Assembly: GCF_003112555.1 (NCBI RefSeq)
Contig: NZ_BEWB01000003.1
Span: forward strand, 712,324-776,323
DNA length: 64,000 nt
Source: Streptomyces coelicoflavus
GTDB taxonomy: Bacteria; Actinomycetota; Actinomycetes; Streptomycetales; Streptomycetaceae
Direction: 5' to 3'
Below the pieces are notes generated by a model, which was not told where the DNA came from, did not search any database, and worked only from the letters and a program-made list of their open reading frames with translations. Every line of letters starts with the position of its first letter. Position 1 is the stretch's first letter. The position numbers and the translations under genes are program-made. Below, piece after piece: positions 17,980-27,331 of this stretch.

Positions 17980-20900
17980 TCAGCGTTCGACCACGGTCAC
18001 TTCGGCGTCGGGGAAGAGGGCGGCGAACCGGTCTGTGGCGAACCGCCTGCCCGGACAGGTCTGGAGGATCACCCGGCGCAGGCCCCGCAGGCGCGAGGCG
18101 AGCGCGGCAAGGTCCTCCGCCCCGTGCAGGGCGGTGACGCGCAGAAACGTGACGCCCGGAAGCTCGGGCATGGCCTCGACGGACTCCGGGAAGTCCGCGA
18201 GGACCGCACGGTTGACATGCAGATGGGTCAACCGGGGCAGCGCGACCACGGAGCTCCAGTCGGCAGCCGTCAACGGGGATGCCAGCGGGCCGAGGCTGAG
18301 CTCGGAGAGCCCGGCCCAGTGCTCCAGCCCCCTCAGGCCCGTCCGGTCCGTGGTGTGCCTGCCCAGAAAGAGAAACTCCAGCTCGGCAGCGGTCGGCAGC
18401 ACATCGGTGAGGCGGTCGCCGGGCAGCTCCTGATCGAGGGAGACGCGCCGCAGCGCACCCAGTGCGCTCAGGCCGGTGAGGTCCGAGATCCGGCCGCAGG
18501 CGAGATCGACGAGCGGCAGTCCCGCCAGTTGCCCCAGACCCCGGGCGGCGTCGCATCCCTGGACCCACAGACCGCCGAGCGAGCTGAACGGCAGCAGGTC
18601 CCCGAGATCGTCCAGGGCTGGATTGTCCCGCACGTCGATCAGGGTCACGGCCTCGGGCGACGGCACGGCGGCCAGGACGTCCGCGACGGCGTGGCCGCCC
18701 CGCAGGGACAGCCCGTGCCAGGGACGCATGGTCGCCAGGGCGGCGCGCTGCTCGGCCGTTTCGCAGGCGACCAGCAGGTCGTGCCGGTGCAGGTGGTCCA
18801 GCACCTCGGCGGCGTACCCCGCGGTGTCGAAGCGACTCCAGGTACCGGCCAGTTGTCGCCGTACATCCAGGGAGCGATGGTCCCTGAACCGGCGCAGCAC
18901 CGCCAGCGCTCCGCTCGGTTCCTGCCCCGCCAGCAGCGACGCCGTCACCGTCACCCCGTGCGCCTGCGCGTCCGTCAGCCCCTCGGGCCCCGGCAGCAGC
19001 TCCAGCACCAGCGGTCCCGCCTCCGCCAGGGCCTTCGCTTCCTCCGTCGACCCCGGCGGAATCAGCGCCCCCGCCCGCGCCTCCACCTCCGCCCGCACCG
19101 CCGGGTCCAGGGCCGTTGCGTGTTCCAGGCACGCCAGGGCCAGCAACGTCAGCCGGGGTGTGTCCTCCGCCAGCAGACGGCGCAGCAGCACCGCCCGCTC
19201 ACCGGGCCGGGCGTGGGCGACGGCCATGCGGACGACGTCCTCCCACTGGCTGTCGTCCGCGCGCCCCGCGATGACGTCGAGGTGGCCCTCCTCGACCGCG
19301 TACCGCGCGCCCAGATAGTCCTGGAAGGTGCGGTGGACGAAATCCAGTGAACCCTGGCCGGGCTGCCGGAGGAGCCCGCTGCGCAGGACCAGCGCCCGCA
19401 GGACCGTCGCCGCGTCGCCCTGCCCCGCCGCCGAGGCCACCGACGGCAGGGCGCGCTCCACGATGCCCTCGGCGGTCTCCACCGACATCTCCGTGCGTCC
19501 GCTCAGCACCAGCGCGTACGCCAGCCGCTGGAGCAGCTCCAGCTGCGCCTCCTCGCTCAGCTCCACCGCCTCCATGCCCCGCTCCCGGTCCCGGCGGGCC
19601 AGCAGCATCGTCAGGGCGGCGTCGTACAACTCCTTGCGGCCCGTGGGGAGGTAGCCCCGCCGCTCCCGGTGCAGGGCGCAGATCAGGCCGCACATCAGGG
19701 GGTTGGTGGCGAGCCGGGCCAGGTCGCGCTTGGTGCGCAGGGAGTCCAGCAGCCGGGTCTCGAACTCGGGTGCCTCCGCGGCGGCGTGCCAGCGCCGCAC
19801 GAAGGTCGTCACGTCGTCCTGGCGCATCGGAGTGAGGGCAAGCTCCCGGAAACCCTCGGCCGCCAGCCAGTCGGCGCGTACGGCGGTGGGGCGCGAGGTT
19901 AGCAGCCAGCGGTTGCCGGGGAAGGCGCGGATCAGGGCGAGGAGCCAGTCGCGCGTGCGGTGCCGTTCCGCGGCCGGGATCTCGTCCAGGCCGTCGACGA
20001 GGACCAGGCCCCGGCCGGCGCCCAGCACCCGTTCCGCCCAGCCCTCCGGAGGGGTGAGCGGGCAGCCCACGGCGGTGAGGAAGGCGGCGGGGGAGGGCAG
20101 CGCGCCCGCACGGGTCAGTGTGCGCAGCGGCAGCACGTAAGCGACCCGGTCCCCGTCCCGCGCGGCGGTCACCGCCAGCCACTGCACCAGCGTCGTCTTG
20201 CCGGAGCCCGCGTCGCCGCGCAGCAGTACGCGGTCGTGGGTGGTCAGCGCCGCCTCGGCGGGAAGGCGGACGGTGCGTTCCGGCTCGGCGTCCTCCCCGG
20301 GGAGCGCGGTGTGCTCCTCCTCCGCGGCCGCCTCCAGGCTCAGGTAGGCGACCTCCAGCGGCCACCGGTCCGACGAGTCGCGCAGGTCGATGCCGTAGAT
20401 GGTGATGCGGTCGTGCTGCGCGGCCACGTACGGCAGGTACCGGCGCTCGAACGCCGTGTCCCGGGCGTCCGGACGCGGGATCCGGGTGATCAGCTCGTCG
20501 ACCTTCGCGATCAGCTCGGACTGGCCCCGGGTCTGGGCCACCAGCGTGCGGGCGACGAACGTCGACCGCCGGGTGAAGAACTCCAGGACGTGCAGGCAGG
20601 CCCACTCGGTCGCCGAGTCGAGGAAGTAGCGGGCGTCGGTGGAGAGTCCGTCTCCGGAACCGGCCGCCTGCCGCCGCAGCCGGGCGGCCAGCTCACCGTG
20701 TCCGAGGCGCATCGCTTGCACGTCGTCCATGTCCAGGTCGCCGAGGGCGAGGAGCCGCGCCGTCAGGGCGTCGGACACGGCCCCGGCCTCGTCGCGCGGG
20801 AAGGGCTGCTCGCCGGGAGAGTCCAGGGCGGCCCCGACCAGCTTCCCGGCGAGCAGCCGCACCTCCCTCTCGCCCAGCGTGCGCCGCTCGCCCCGGAAGG

Positions 20901-21030
20901 ACACCAGACGGTCCAGCCGGACCGGCCGGTCGACCAGTCCGGCGCCGGGGCCGCCCGTCACGAACAGCTTCTTCACCAGCGGGGCGACCAGACTGGACGC
21001 CAACTTCCCGCCGAGCACCGCCGGTTCCAT
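17980..21030 (-). CDS. NACHT-domain NTPase with C-terminal leucine-rich region (paralogue 1)
   Basis: A 1016-residue STAND-type NTPase. Residues 1-200 form a helical N-terminal domain with SLVAPLVKKLF and LVSFRGERRTL. A conserved linker (ITIYGIDL, WPLEVAYLSLEA) precedes NACHT: Walker A GDAGSGKTT at 272-280, Walker B LVLVDGLDE at 342-350, then LLTSRP. The winged-helix part has TNPLMCGLICALHR and FVHRTFQDYLGA. The last 250 residues are leucine-rich repeats (LTHLHVN, LSELSLG). Architecture and motifs match bacterial NLR-related proteins, several of which are antiphage. It is the longest and last gene of the cluster, 43 bases after the phosphatase gene. Confidence 0.88.
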   Translation of the reverse strand: MEPAVLGGKLASSLVAPLVKKLFVTGGPGAGLVDRPVRLDRLVSFRGERRTLGEREVRLLAGKLVGAALDSPGEQPFPRDEAGAVSDALTARLLALGDLDMDDVQAMRLGHGELAARLRRQAAGSGDGLSTDARYFLDSATEWACLHVLEFFTRRSTFVARTLVAQTRGQSELIAKVDELITRIPRPDARDTAFERRYLPYVAAQHDRITIYGIDLRDSSDRWPLEVAYLSLEAAAEEEHTALPGEDAEPERTVRLPAEAALTTHDRVLLRGDAGSGKTTLVQWLAVTAARDGDRVAYVLPLRTLTRAGALPSPAAFLTAVGCPLTPPEGWAERVLGAGRGLVLVDGLDEIPAAERHRTRDWLLALIRAFPGNRWLLTSRPTAVRADWLAAEGFRELALTPMRQDDVTTFVRRWHAAAEAPEFETRLLDSLRTKRDLARLATNPLMCGLICALHRERRGYLPTGRKELYDAALTMLLARRDRERGMEAVELSEEAQLELLQRLAYALVLSGRTEMSVETAEGIVERALPSVASAAGQGDAATVLRALVLRSGLLRQPGQGSLDFVHRTFQDYLGARYAVEEGHLDVIAGRADDSQWEDVVRMAVAHARPGERAVLLRRLLAEDTPRLTLLALACLEHATALDPAVRAEVEARAGALIPPGSTEEAKALAEAGPLVLELLPGPEGLTDAQAHGVTVTASLLAGQEPSGALAVLRRFRDHRSLDVRRQLAGTWSRFDTAGYAAEVLDHLHRHDLLVACETAEQRAALATMRPWHGLSLRGGHAVADVLAAVPSPEAVTLIDVRDNPALDDLGDLLPFSSLGGLWVQGCDAARGLGQLAGLPLVDLACGRISDLTGLSALGALRRVSLDQELPGDRLTDVLPTAAELEFLFLGRHTTDRTGLRGLEHWAGLSELSLGPLASPLTAADWSSVVALPRLTHLHVNRAVLADFPESVEAMPELPGVTFLRVTALHGAEDLAALASRLRGLRRVILQTCPGRRFATDRFAALFPDAEVTVVER

Positions 21031-21073
21031 GCGCCACCCCCGTGGTCGGTCGACGAGGGGAGCATAACGACCG

Positions 21074-21736
21074 TCAGGACAACTGGCCGTCGTAGTCCGG
21101 CAGCTTGAACGTGCGCTCCGCGTGGCCGCCCGACAGGTCGGTGGCGCTGTTGCCGATGTTCGCGATGATCGTGTAGCCGTTCGACTCGATCTCGGCGCGC
21201 TGTTCGGTCTTGTACTCGGCGACGTCCTTGAACAGGTCCAGGAAGCCGCGGACGTACAGCCCCGAGGACTCGTACCCGGCGTGGGCGAGGTTCCACTCGG
21301 TGGGTGCCTCGATGATGCCGGGGCGGGCGGTCACGAAGAACAGGGCGACGCCGTGCTCCTGGGCGTACCGCGCGGCCTCCAGGACCGGCCGGTTGGCGGG
21401 CTGGGGGTAGCTGAAGCCGAAGTCGGTCTCCAGGGAGGTGTTGTCGATGTCGAGGACGATTGCCTGCTTCTCGCCCGGGGCGGAGTCGGCGATCCGCTCC
21501 TTCAGGTAGGGCAGCGCCGCGTCCATCACGGCGCGGCAGTCCCGCTGCCAGGTGTCGTAGTCGACGTCGTCCGCGGCGGCGGCGACCGCCGTCACCGACG
21601 CGGACGGCTTCTCGGCCGGGGCGGCGACGGACGGCGTGACCGTCGCGGTGAGCGCCGCCGCGACCACGGCGGCCGTGCCCGTGGCACGCCACCAGGTGCG
21701 CCGGGTCTGTCTGGTCTGGCCGGTCTGGTCGGTCAT
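21074..21736 (-). CDS. Secreted HAD-family acid phosphatase
   Basis: A 220-residue protein. Residues 12-40 form a signal peptide with basic RRTWWR, a hydrophobic core and an Ala-rich cleavage region. The HAD nucleophile motif is VLDIDNTSLETDF (Asp96 and Asp98), followed by FFVTARPG as motif 2, matching the class B/plant-type acid phosphatase family (PF03767). It should act outside the membrane on phosphomonoesters. It sits inside the NACHT cluster on the same strand, 131 bases after paralogue 2 and 43 before paralogue 1. The longer upstream gap suggests its own promoter. Confidence 0.85.
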   Translation of the reverse strand: MTDQTGQTRQTRRTWWRATGTAAVVAAALTATVTPSVAAPAEKPSASVTAVAAAADDVDYDTWQRDCRAVMDAALPYLKERIADSAPGEKQAIVLDIDNTSLETDFGFSYPQPANRPVLEAARYAQEHGVALFFVTARPGIIEAPTEWNLAHAGYESSGLYVRGFLDLFKDVAEYKTEQRAEIESNGYTIIANIGNSATDLSGGHAERTFKLPDYDGQLS

Positions 21737-21867
21737 GGGGGGTGGGGTCCTCTCATGCCTGCGCGGATGCCTGACGGCACAAAGTTGTCGCGTGCATGCT
21801 TGCCCCAGCAAGTGGCCGGACGGCAACGATTGGGTTACTGAGCAGTAGTCAGTCTCCCGGCCTGCGG

Positions 21868-24459
21868 CTACGCCGTGATCTCCACCCCGTTCGGCACGCT
21901 CCGTACCCGCGGCAGCCGGGGATTGACCCGCAGCACCCGCAGCCGGGGGAAGCCGGACAGCCACGAGAGGTCGGTGTCGGGCAGCTCCGCGTTGAGCCAC
22001 AGGTGGGTCAGCCGGTCGGGGAGCAGCCCCGCCAGCAGTTCCTCGGCCCGCATCACCCCGGCCACCTGGATGCGCGCACGCCCGCCGAGTTCGCGCAGCG
22101 CCGCCAGCTCGGCGGTGTCGGAGACCGGGAAGTAGAGGCCGTCCGGGTCCAGGTGGGCGATGATCTCCTGGGCGTACCGCTCGGTGTCGAAGTGCCGCCA
22201 GCCCCGGGCCAGTTCCGCACGCACCGGCAGCGCGGCGCGGGAGCGCAGCCGGGCCAGGTAGTCGATGGCCGCGTCGTCCGCGACCCGGGTCGCGGTGCAG
22301 GCCAGCAGCAGGGCCTGCCGGTCGTCGGGAACCTGGCCCGGGTCGGGCAGCAGCTCCAGGACGATGGGGCCGACCCAGCCGAGGCCCCGCGCGGCCAGCT
22401 CGGTGGTCGGGCGCACCAGGTTCTTCGTGCGGTCGTGGACCAGGCGCTGGACGGCCGGGTCGAGTTCGGCGACATGGTCGAGGCAGGCCGCGGCCATCAG
22501 CCGGCGGTGGTTGATCTGCGGGCGGCGCAGTCCGGGCGCGGGCGCCAGCAGCCGTTCCAGGAAATCGCCGCACTCCTCGGGCCGGGCGTGGGCGGCGGCC
22601 ATGCGGATGACCTCCTCCCACTCGGACTGGTGGGCGTGGTCCACCAGCGTCGGGAACCGGCCCCGGGCCACGATCTCCTTGGCGGCCAGGTAGTCCTGGA
22701 AGGTGCGGTGGACGAAGTCGACCGACTCGCCCGACCGTTCGCGCAGCAGACCCGTACGGTGCAGCAGGTGCCGGAAGATCGTCGCGCCGTCCCCCTGCGC
22801 GCGGGCGGCGGGCATCGCGGGCAGCGCGGCGTCCAGGATGGCGACCGCCCGTTCGCCGGTCAGCTCGGAGGCGTCCTCCTCCAGCATGGCGTGGGCCAGC
22901 TTCTGCAACAGCCGTTCCCTGGTGCTCTGCTGGAGCCGCACGTCGTCGGCGTACAGCACGTCCCGTTCGGGGTCGCGGCGCTGGAGCAGCATCTCCAGGG
23001 CGGCGTCGTACAGCTCCTTGCGGCCGCTGGGCAGGGAGCCCGCCCGGTCCCGGTTGAGGGCGCATATCAGGCCGCACATCAGGGGGTTGGTGGCGAGCTG
23101 GCGCAGCTCGCGGTAGATGCGTACGGAGTGCAGCAGCCGCTGCTCGTACTCGTCCAGCGTTCTTCGCTCCCGCTCCCGCTCGCGCCCCTGGGGCCCCGGG
23201 GAGCGGCTCTGCTCGTCCAGGCGGGCCGCCGAGTGCCAGTCCCGGATGAACCGCGTCACCCGGTCCCGCGACATGGGTGCCAGGGACAGCTCGACGAAGT
23301 CCTCCTCGGCCAGCCCGCCCCCCGACAGCCAGCCGTCGGAGACGGCGGAGGGCCGGGAGGTGACCAGGCAGCCGTTGCCGGAGAAGACGCGCAGCAGCCG
23401 GCGCAGCCGGTCGCGCAGCTCGCCGCGCGTCTTCTCGGGCGCCTCGTCGATGCCGTCGACCAGCAGCAGCGCCCGGCCCGCGAGCAGGGTGCGCACCACC
23501 CACCCCTCCGGCGCGCGGTCGGCGAGCGGGTGCCGGACCGCGTGCAGGAAGTCGTCCGGCGCGGGGAAGCCCTCGCGGGCGAAGCGGCGTACGGGCAGCA
23601 CGAAGGGGATCCGGGAGCCCTCGCGGGCGGCGGCCACGGCCAGCCACTGCACCAGGGTCGTCTTGCCCGACCCGGCGCCCCCGCGCAGCAGCACCCGGTC
23701 GTGGTCCTCCAGGGCACGGTCGGCGAGCAGCACGGTGCGCTGGTCGTCCTCGGTGCCGCCCACGCCGCCGCTGCGCTCCTCCGCCTCCAGGCTCAGGTAG
23801 GTCTCCTCCAGCGGCCAACGGTCGGGCGCGTTGGGGAAGTCCACGCCGACGATGGTCAGCCAGCCGTGCCGCCGGGCCACCCACTCGGCGTACTCGGCCT
23901 CGAACGCCACGTCCTCCTCCGACCGTTCGGCGTGCCGGGCCGCCGCCTCGGCGTCGCCCAGGTCGACCAGCTGCGCGATCCGGCTCGCCCGCCCCGGCAG
24001 TTGCCGCTGGAGATAGGCGGAGCGCCGCACCAGGTGGTGCAGGACGTGCAGGCACACCGACACGAGGAGCGCGTCGTGGAACCAGGCCGCGTCCGGCGAC
24101 AGTTCCCGGTCGGCGCCCTGCACCGCGCCCCGCAGCCGCCGCGCGTAGTCCTGCGGCCCCAGGCGTACGGCGTCGGCGTCGGTGACGTCGACCTCGGCGA
24201 TCGCGAGCAGCGTGCGGGCCAGGACGTCGACGACCGGGGCCAGTTCGGCGTTGGGCGCGGCGTGCCGCTCGGCGGCGAGGTGCACCAGGTCGGCGGCGGT
24301 GCGGTGGACGTCGTCCGGGGTGGCCGTGGCCCCGGCGCCGCGCCAGGTGACGAGGCCGGGGACCGGTTCGGAGAACACGGGTGGGCGGGCGGGGTCGCGG
24401 AACAGGCGGTGGACGAGGGGGGCGGCGAGACGGGAGGGGGTGCGGACGACGGCATCCAT
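21868..24459 (-). CDS. NACHT-domain NTPase (paralogue 2, divergent N-terminus)
   Basis: An 863-residue paralogue. The N-terminal 200 residues keep the helical pattern (APLVHRLF, CLHVLHHLVRRS) but lack the LVSFRGE motif of the other two copies. The shared linker (ITIVGVDF-like, WPLEETYLSLEA) leads to NACHT with Walker A GGAGSGKTT at 260-268 and Walker B LLLVDGIDE at 331-339, then TSRPSAV, TNPLMCGLICALNR and FVHRTFQDYLAA. A charged insert rich in Arg/Glu follows near residue 410. The C-terminal leucine-rich part is short (LTHLWLN, LRVLRVN). It starts eight bases after the stop of paralogue 3, so the two are translationally coupled. Confidence 0.87.
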   Translation of the reverse strand: MDAVVRTPSRLAAPLVHRLFRDPARPPVFSEPVPGLVTWRGAGATATPDDVHRTAADLVHLAAERHAAPNAELAPVVDVLARTLLAIAEVDVTDADAVRLGPQDYARRLRGAVQGADRELSPDAAWFHDALLVSVCLHVLHHLVRRSAYLQRQLPGRASRIAQLVDLGDAEAAARHAERSEEDVAFEAEYAEWVARRHGWLTIVGVDFPNAPDRWPLEETYLSLEAEERSGGVGGTEDDQRTVLLADRALEDHDRVLLRGGAGSGKTTLVQWLAVAAAREGSRIPFVLPVRRFAREGFPAPDDFLHAVRHPLADRAPEGWVVRTLLAGRALLLVDGIDEAPEKTRGELRDRLRRLLRVFSGNGCLVTSRPSAVSDGWLSGGGLAEEDFVELSLAPMSRDRVTRFIRDWHSAARLDEQSRSPGPQGRERERERRTLDEYEQRLLHSVRIYRELRQLATNPLMCGLICALNRDRAGSLPSGRKELYDAALEMLLQRRDPERDVLYADDVRLQQSTRERLLQKLAHAMLEEDASELTGERAVAILDAALPAMPAARAQGDGATIFRHLLHRTGLLRERSGESVDFVHRTFQDYLAAKEIVARGRFPTLVDHAHQSEWEEVIRMAAAHARPEECGDFLERLLAPAPGLRRPQINHRRLMAAACLDHVAELDPAVQRLVHDRTKNLVRPTTELAARGLGWVGPIVLELLPDPGQVPDDRQALLLACTATRVADDAAIDYLARLRSRAALPVRAELARGWRHFDTERYAQEIIAHLDPDGLYFPVSDTAELAALRELGGRARIQVAGVMRAEELLAGLLPDRLTHLWLNAELPDTDLSWLSGFPRLRVLRVNPRLPRVRSVPNGVEITA

Positions 24460-24467
24460 GGACGTGG

Positions 24468-27053
24468 TTACCCCTGGCGGTCGGCGGACGGGGGGGCGGT
24501 TTCGTTCCGGACCCTCACTCCGGGCGGCGCCTGGCGTGCCACGGCCGGGTCCAGGTCCGTGTACACGGTGACCGACCGCAGGGCGGGGAACGCGCCGAGC
24601 CAGGACAGCCCCTCCACGGGGTGCGGGGCGTCCAGGGCCAGGAGGTGCAGCCGCTCGGGAACGATCAGTGAGGTCAGGTCCTCGACGCGGTACGGGCCCC
24701 GCACGTGGATGTGCTCCCAGCCGCCCAGCGAGCGCAGCGTACGCAGGTCCTCGGCCGAGTACGCGTCGACGGCGTACTGGGTGGGGAGGTGGGCGAGGAT
24801 CTCGCGGGCGTACTGGTCCCGGTCGAAGCCGTGCCACGCGGCGGCCAGCTGCGTGCCGACGAACGCGTCCGTGTGGTCCCGGAACCGGGACAGGAACTGG
24901 AGCGCGGCCTCGCTGTGCAGGTGTGCCGCAGTCTGCACCACCCGGAACGCGGTGTCGTCGTCGAGGCCGTCCGGCCCCGGCAGCAGGCTCAGCACCAGAT
25001 CGCCGCCGGCCTGCGCCACGTCCCGCGCCGCCGCTTTGCTGGCCGGCGGGACATGCGTCGCCAGCCCCTCCTCCACCCGCCTGCGCGTTTCCGGCTCCAC
25101 CTCGGCCGCGTACCGCAGCCCGGCCGCCGCCAGCAGCGTCCCGCGCGGGGTGCCCAGCTCGGTCAGCCGGCGCAGCATGTGCTCCGCCTCCTTCGGCCGG
25201 GCATGGGCGAGGGCGAGCAGGATCACGTCCTCCCACTGGTCCCGGTCGGCGTGGTCGACCAGCAGGCCGAAGTCCATTTCCTGCACGGCGAGCCGGGCGC
25301 CCAGATAGTCCTGGAAGGTGCGGTGCAGGAAGTCCACCCGGCCCTCGGCGGGCTCGCGCAGCAGCCCGGAGCGCAGCAGCAGGGCCCGGTAGACGTCCTC
25401 GCCACCGGCGCTGTCCAGGTCCAGCGCGGGCAGTGACCGCTCCACGATGCCGAGCGCCTCGTCCCGGTCCAGTTCGGCCCGGCTGTTGCGGATCAGCCAC
25501 CACGCCAGCTTCTGGAGCAGCTGCACCTGCGTGGCGTAGGCGAGGCGCACCCCGTCGAAGCCGTGCAGCTCCCGTTCCCGGTCCCGGCGCTCCAGGAGCA
25601 TCGTCAGGGCGGCCTCGTAGAGCGACCTGCGGTCCTGCGGCAGGAAACCGCGCCGGTCGCGGTGCAGGGCGCACAGCATGCCGCACATCAACGGGTTGGT
25701 GGCCAGCCCGGTCAGTTCCGGGGTGCCGCGCACGGACGCCAGCAGGGACTCGCCGACCGACGCGTCCACCTCGGCCGCCCGGTGCCAGCGCCGTACGAAG
25801 GTGGCGACGCCCTCGCGGCCCATCGGGGCGAGGACGAGTTCGCTGAAGCCCTCGGCGGCCAGCCACTCCTCCGGTACGGCGGAGGGACGCGAGGTGACCA
25901 GCCACAGGTTCCCGGGAAAGGCCCGCACCAGCTCGCGCAGCCAGCGCCGCGCGGCGGCACGGCGGTTCCCGGCGACCTCGTCGATGCCGTCGACCAGCAG
26001 CACCCCGCGCCGGGCCCGCAGCACGCGCTCCACCCACCCCGGGGGCTGCTCCCCGGCGACGGGGCAGCCGACCGCGCGCAGGAAGTCGCCGGGAAAGGGC
26101 AGCTCGGCGCCCGGCCGGACGATCCGGCGCATCGGCAGCACGAACGGCACCTGCCCGATGAGGTGGGGCAGCCCGTGGTCGTAGACCCGGCTCGCCGCCG
26201 TGACCGCGAGCCACTGCACGAGGGTGGTCTTGCCGGACCCGGCGACGCCGCGCAGGAACACCTGGTCGTGACCGGCGAGGACCTGCTCGGCGGCCACGGT
26301 CGGGTACTCCGGGCCCCGGCTCCCGCCCCGTCCCGCCTGCGGCCGGGTCGCCTCCAGGCTCAGATAGGCCGTGTCCAGCGGCCACTCCCGGGTCCCGGCG
26401 TCCAGCCCGTAGATGGTGAGGGTGCCGTACCGGGCGGCGATGTGGTCCGCGTAGCGCTCCTCGAACCCGGCGTCCTCGGCCGACCGGGACGGCAGCCGTT
26501 CCAGCAGTACGTCGACGGCCCGGACCAGCCGGGCCAGCTGCTGCGCCTGGACGGTCTGCCGGCGGGCGACGTAGGTGGAGCGCTGGGTGAGGAAGTTCAG
26601 GATGTGCAGCGAGGCGGTGTGCAGCAGCCGCTCGTACAGCAGCGTGCCGCCCTCGCCGAGCCCGTACGGGGCCAGCGGCACGCCCGCGCTCAGCTCGCGG
26701 GCGAAGCGCTCGGGGCCGAGCCCGACGGCCTCGTAGTCCTCGACGGTGATCTCGCCGAGCCGGGCGAGCGTACGGGCCAGGGCGTCCTTGACGACCGCGG
26801 CCTCGGCGGCGCCGACGGGCTCCTCGCCGGGGCCTGCGGCGGCCAGCGCCCTGCGGACCAGCTCTCCGGCGATCTTCTCGACGTCCTTGGGCGTGACGGT
26901 CCGCTTCTCGCCCCGGAAGGACACCAGCGCCGATATCCGCACCGGGCGGTCCACCAGACCCGCTCCCGGCCCGTCCCGGACGAAGAGCCGGCGGACGAGC
27001 GGAGTGACCGCGCTGGACGCGACACGGGCCCCGAGTGCTGTGACGTCGACCAT
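24468..27053 (-). CDS. NACHT-domain NTPase (paralogue 3, first gene of the cluster)
   Basis: An 861-residue paralogue. The N-terminal helical domain has TPLVRRLFVRDGPGAG and LVSFRGEKRT, nearly the same as paralogue 1. The linker TLTIYGLD and WPLDTAYLSLEA precedes Walker A GVAGSGKTT at 269-277 and Walker B VLLVDGIDE at 351-359, followed by TSRPSAV, TNPLMCGMLCALHR and LHRTFQDYLGA. The C-terminus ends in a few leucine-rich units (LHLLALD, LRSVTVY). A TAGGCT -10 box lies six bases before the ATG, so the cluster's transcript may be leaderless. It probably oligomerises on sensing a ligand and kills or arrests the cell; that role is inferred. Confidence 0.88.
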   Translation of the reverse strand: MVDVTALGARVASSAVTPLVRRLFVRDGPGAGLVDRPVRISALVSFRGEKRTVTPKDVEKIAGELVRRALAAAGPGEEPVGAAEAAVVKDALARTLARLGEITVEDYEAVGLGPERFARELSAGVPLAPYGLGEGGTLLYERLLHTASLHILNFLTQRSTYVARRQTVQAQQLARLVRAVDVLLERLPSRSAEDAGFEERYADHIAARYGTLTIYGLDAGTREWPLDTAYLSLEATRPQAGRGGSRGPEYPTVAAEQVLAGHDQVFLRGVAGSGKTTLVQWLAVTAASRVYDHGLPHLIGQVPFVLPMRRIVRPGAELPFPGDFLRAVGCPVAGEQPPGWVERVLRARRGVLLVDGIDEVAGNRRAAARRWLRELVRAFPGNLWLVTSRPSAVPEEWLAAEGFSELVLAPMGREGVATFVRRWHRAAEVDASVGESLLASVRGTPELTGLATNPLMCGMLCALHRDRRGFLPQDRRSLYEAALTMLLERRDRERELHGFDGVRLAYATQVQLLQKLAWWLIRNSRAELDRDEALGIVERSLPALDLDSAGGEDVYRALLLRSGLLREPAEGRVDFLHRTFQDYLGARLAVQEMDFGLLVDHADRDQWEDVILLALAHARPKEAEHMLRRLTELGTPRGTLLAAAGLRYAAEVEPETRRRVEEGLATHVPPASKAAARDVAQAGGDLVLSLLPGPDGLDDDTAFRVVQTAAHLHSEAALQFLSRFRDHTDAFVGTQLAAAWHGFDRDQYAREILAHLPTQYAVDAYSAEDLRTLRSLGGWEHIHVRGPYRVEDLTSLIVPERLHLLALDAPHPVEGLSWLGAFPALRSVTVYTDLDPAVARQAPPGVRVRNETAPPSADRQG

Positions 27054-27059
27054 GTTCCG

Positions 27060-27065
27060 AGCCTA
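27060..27065 (-). promoter_or_regulatory. -10 box of the NACHT cluster
   Basis: On the minus strand TAGGCT is followed by six bases and then ATG at 27053, the leaderless layout. Confidence 0.5.
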
Positions 27066-27331
27066 GGTGAACGCCCTTGTACGGGGGGCGGGTTAGCCGG
27101 GACGGGAGTAGCCCCCGTCACATTCGGGGGCCTTTCGATCATGGCCGCCGGTGACGTGCCGCACAGGCCGATTGCCCTGTACTACGGGGAATAGTGGCAG
27201 CCGCAAGAACTACGAAAACGGACATACCGGGGTGGTGTGAGGGGGGATTTCCGGGTTTCTGACCTGGTTCTGTCCAGAATGACGGCTCTGGCACGGGTCG
27301 GGAGGTTTCCCTCTGAATTACTAAATAGGGT

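Noticed and set aside
17980..27053. The NACHT block considered as a recent genomic island bounded by a tRNA or integrase.
   Set aside because: GC content and codon use match the surroundings, and no tRNA, integrase, transposase or direct repeat flanks it.
27141..27194. A 17-codon frame (MAAGDVPHRPIALYYGE) between the NACHT cluster and the M23 gene.
   Set aside because: It has no ribosome site or conserved context and is too short to support.
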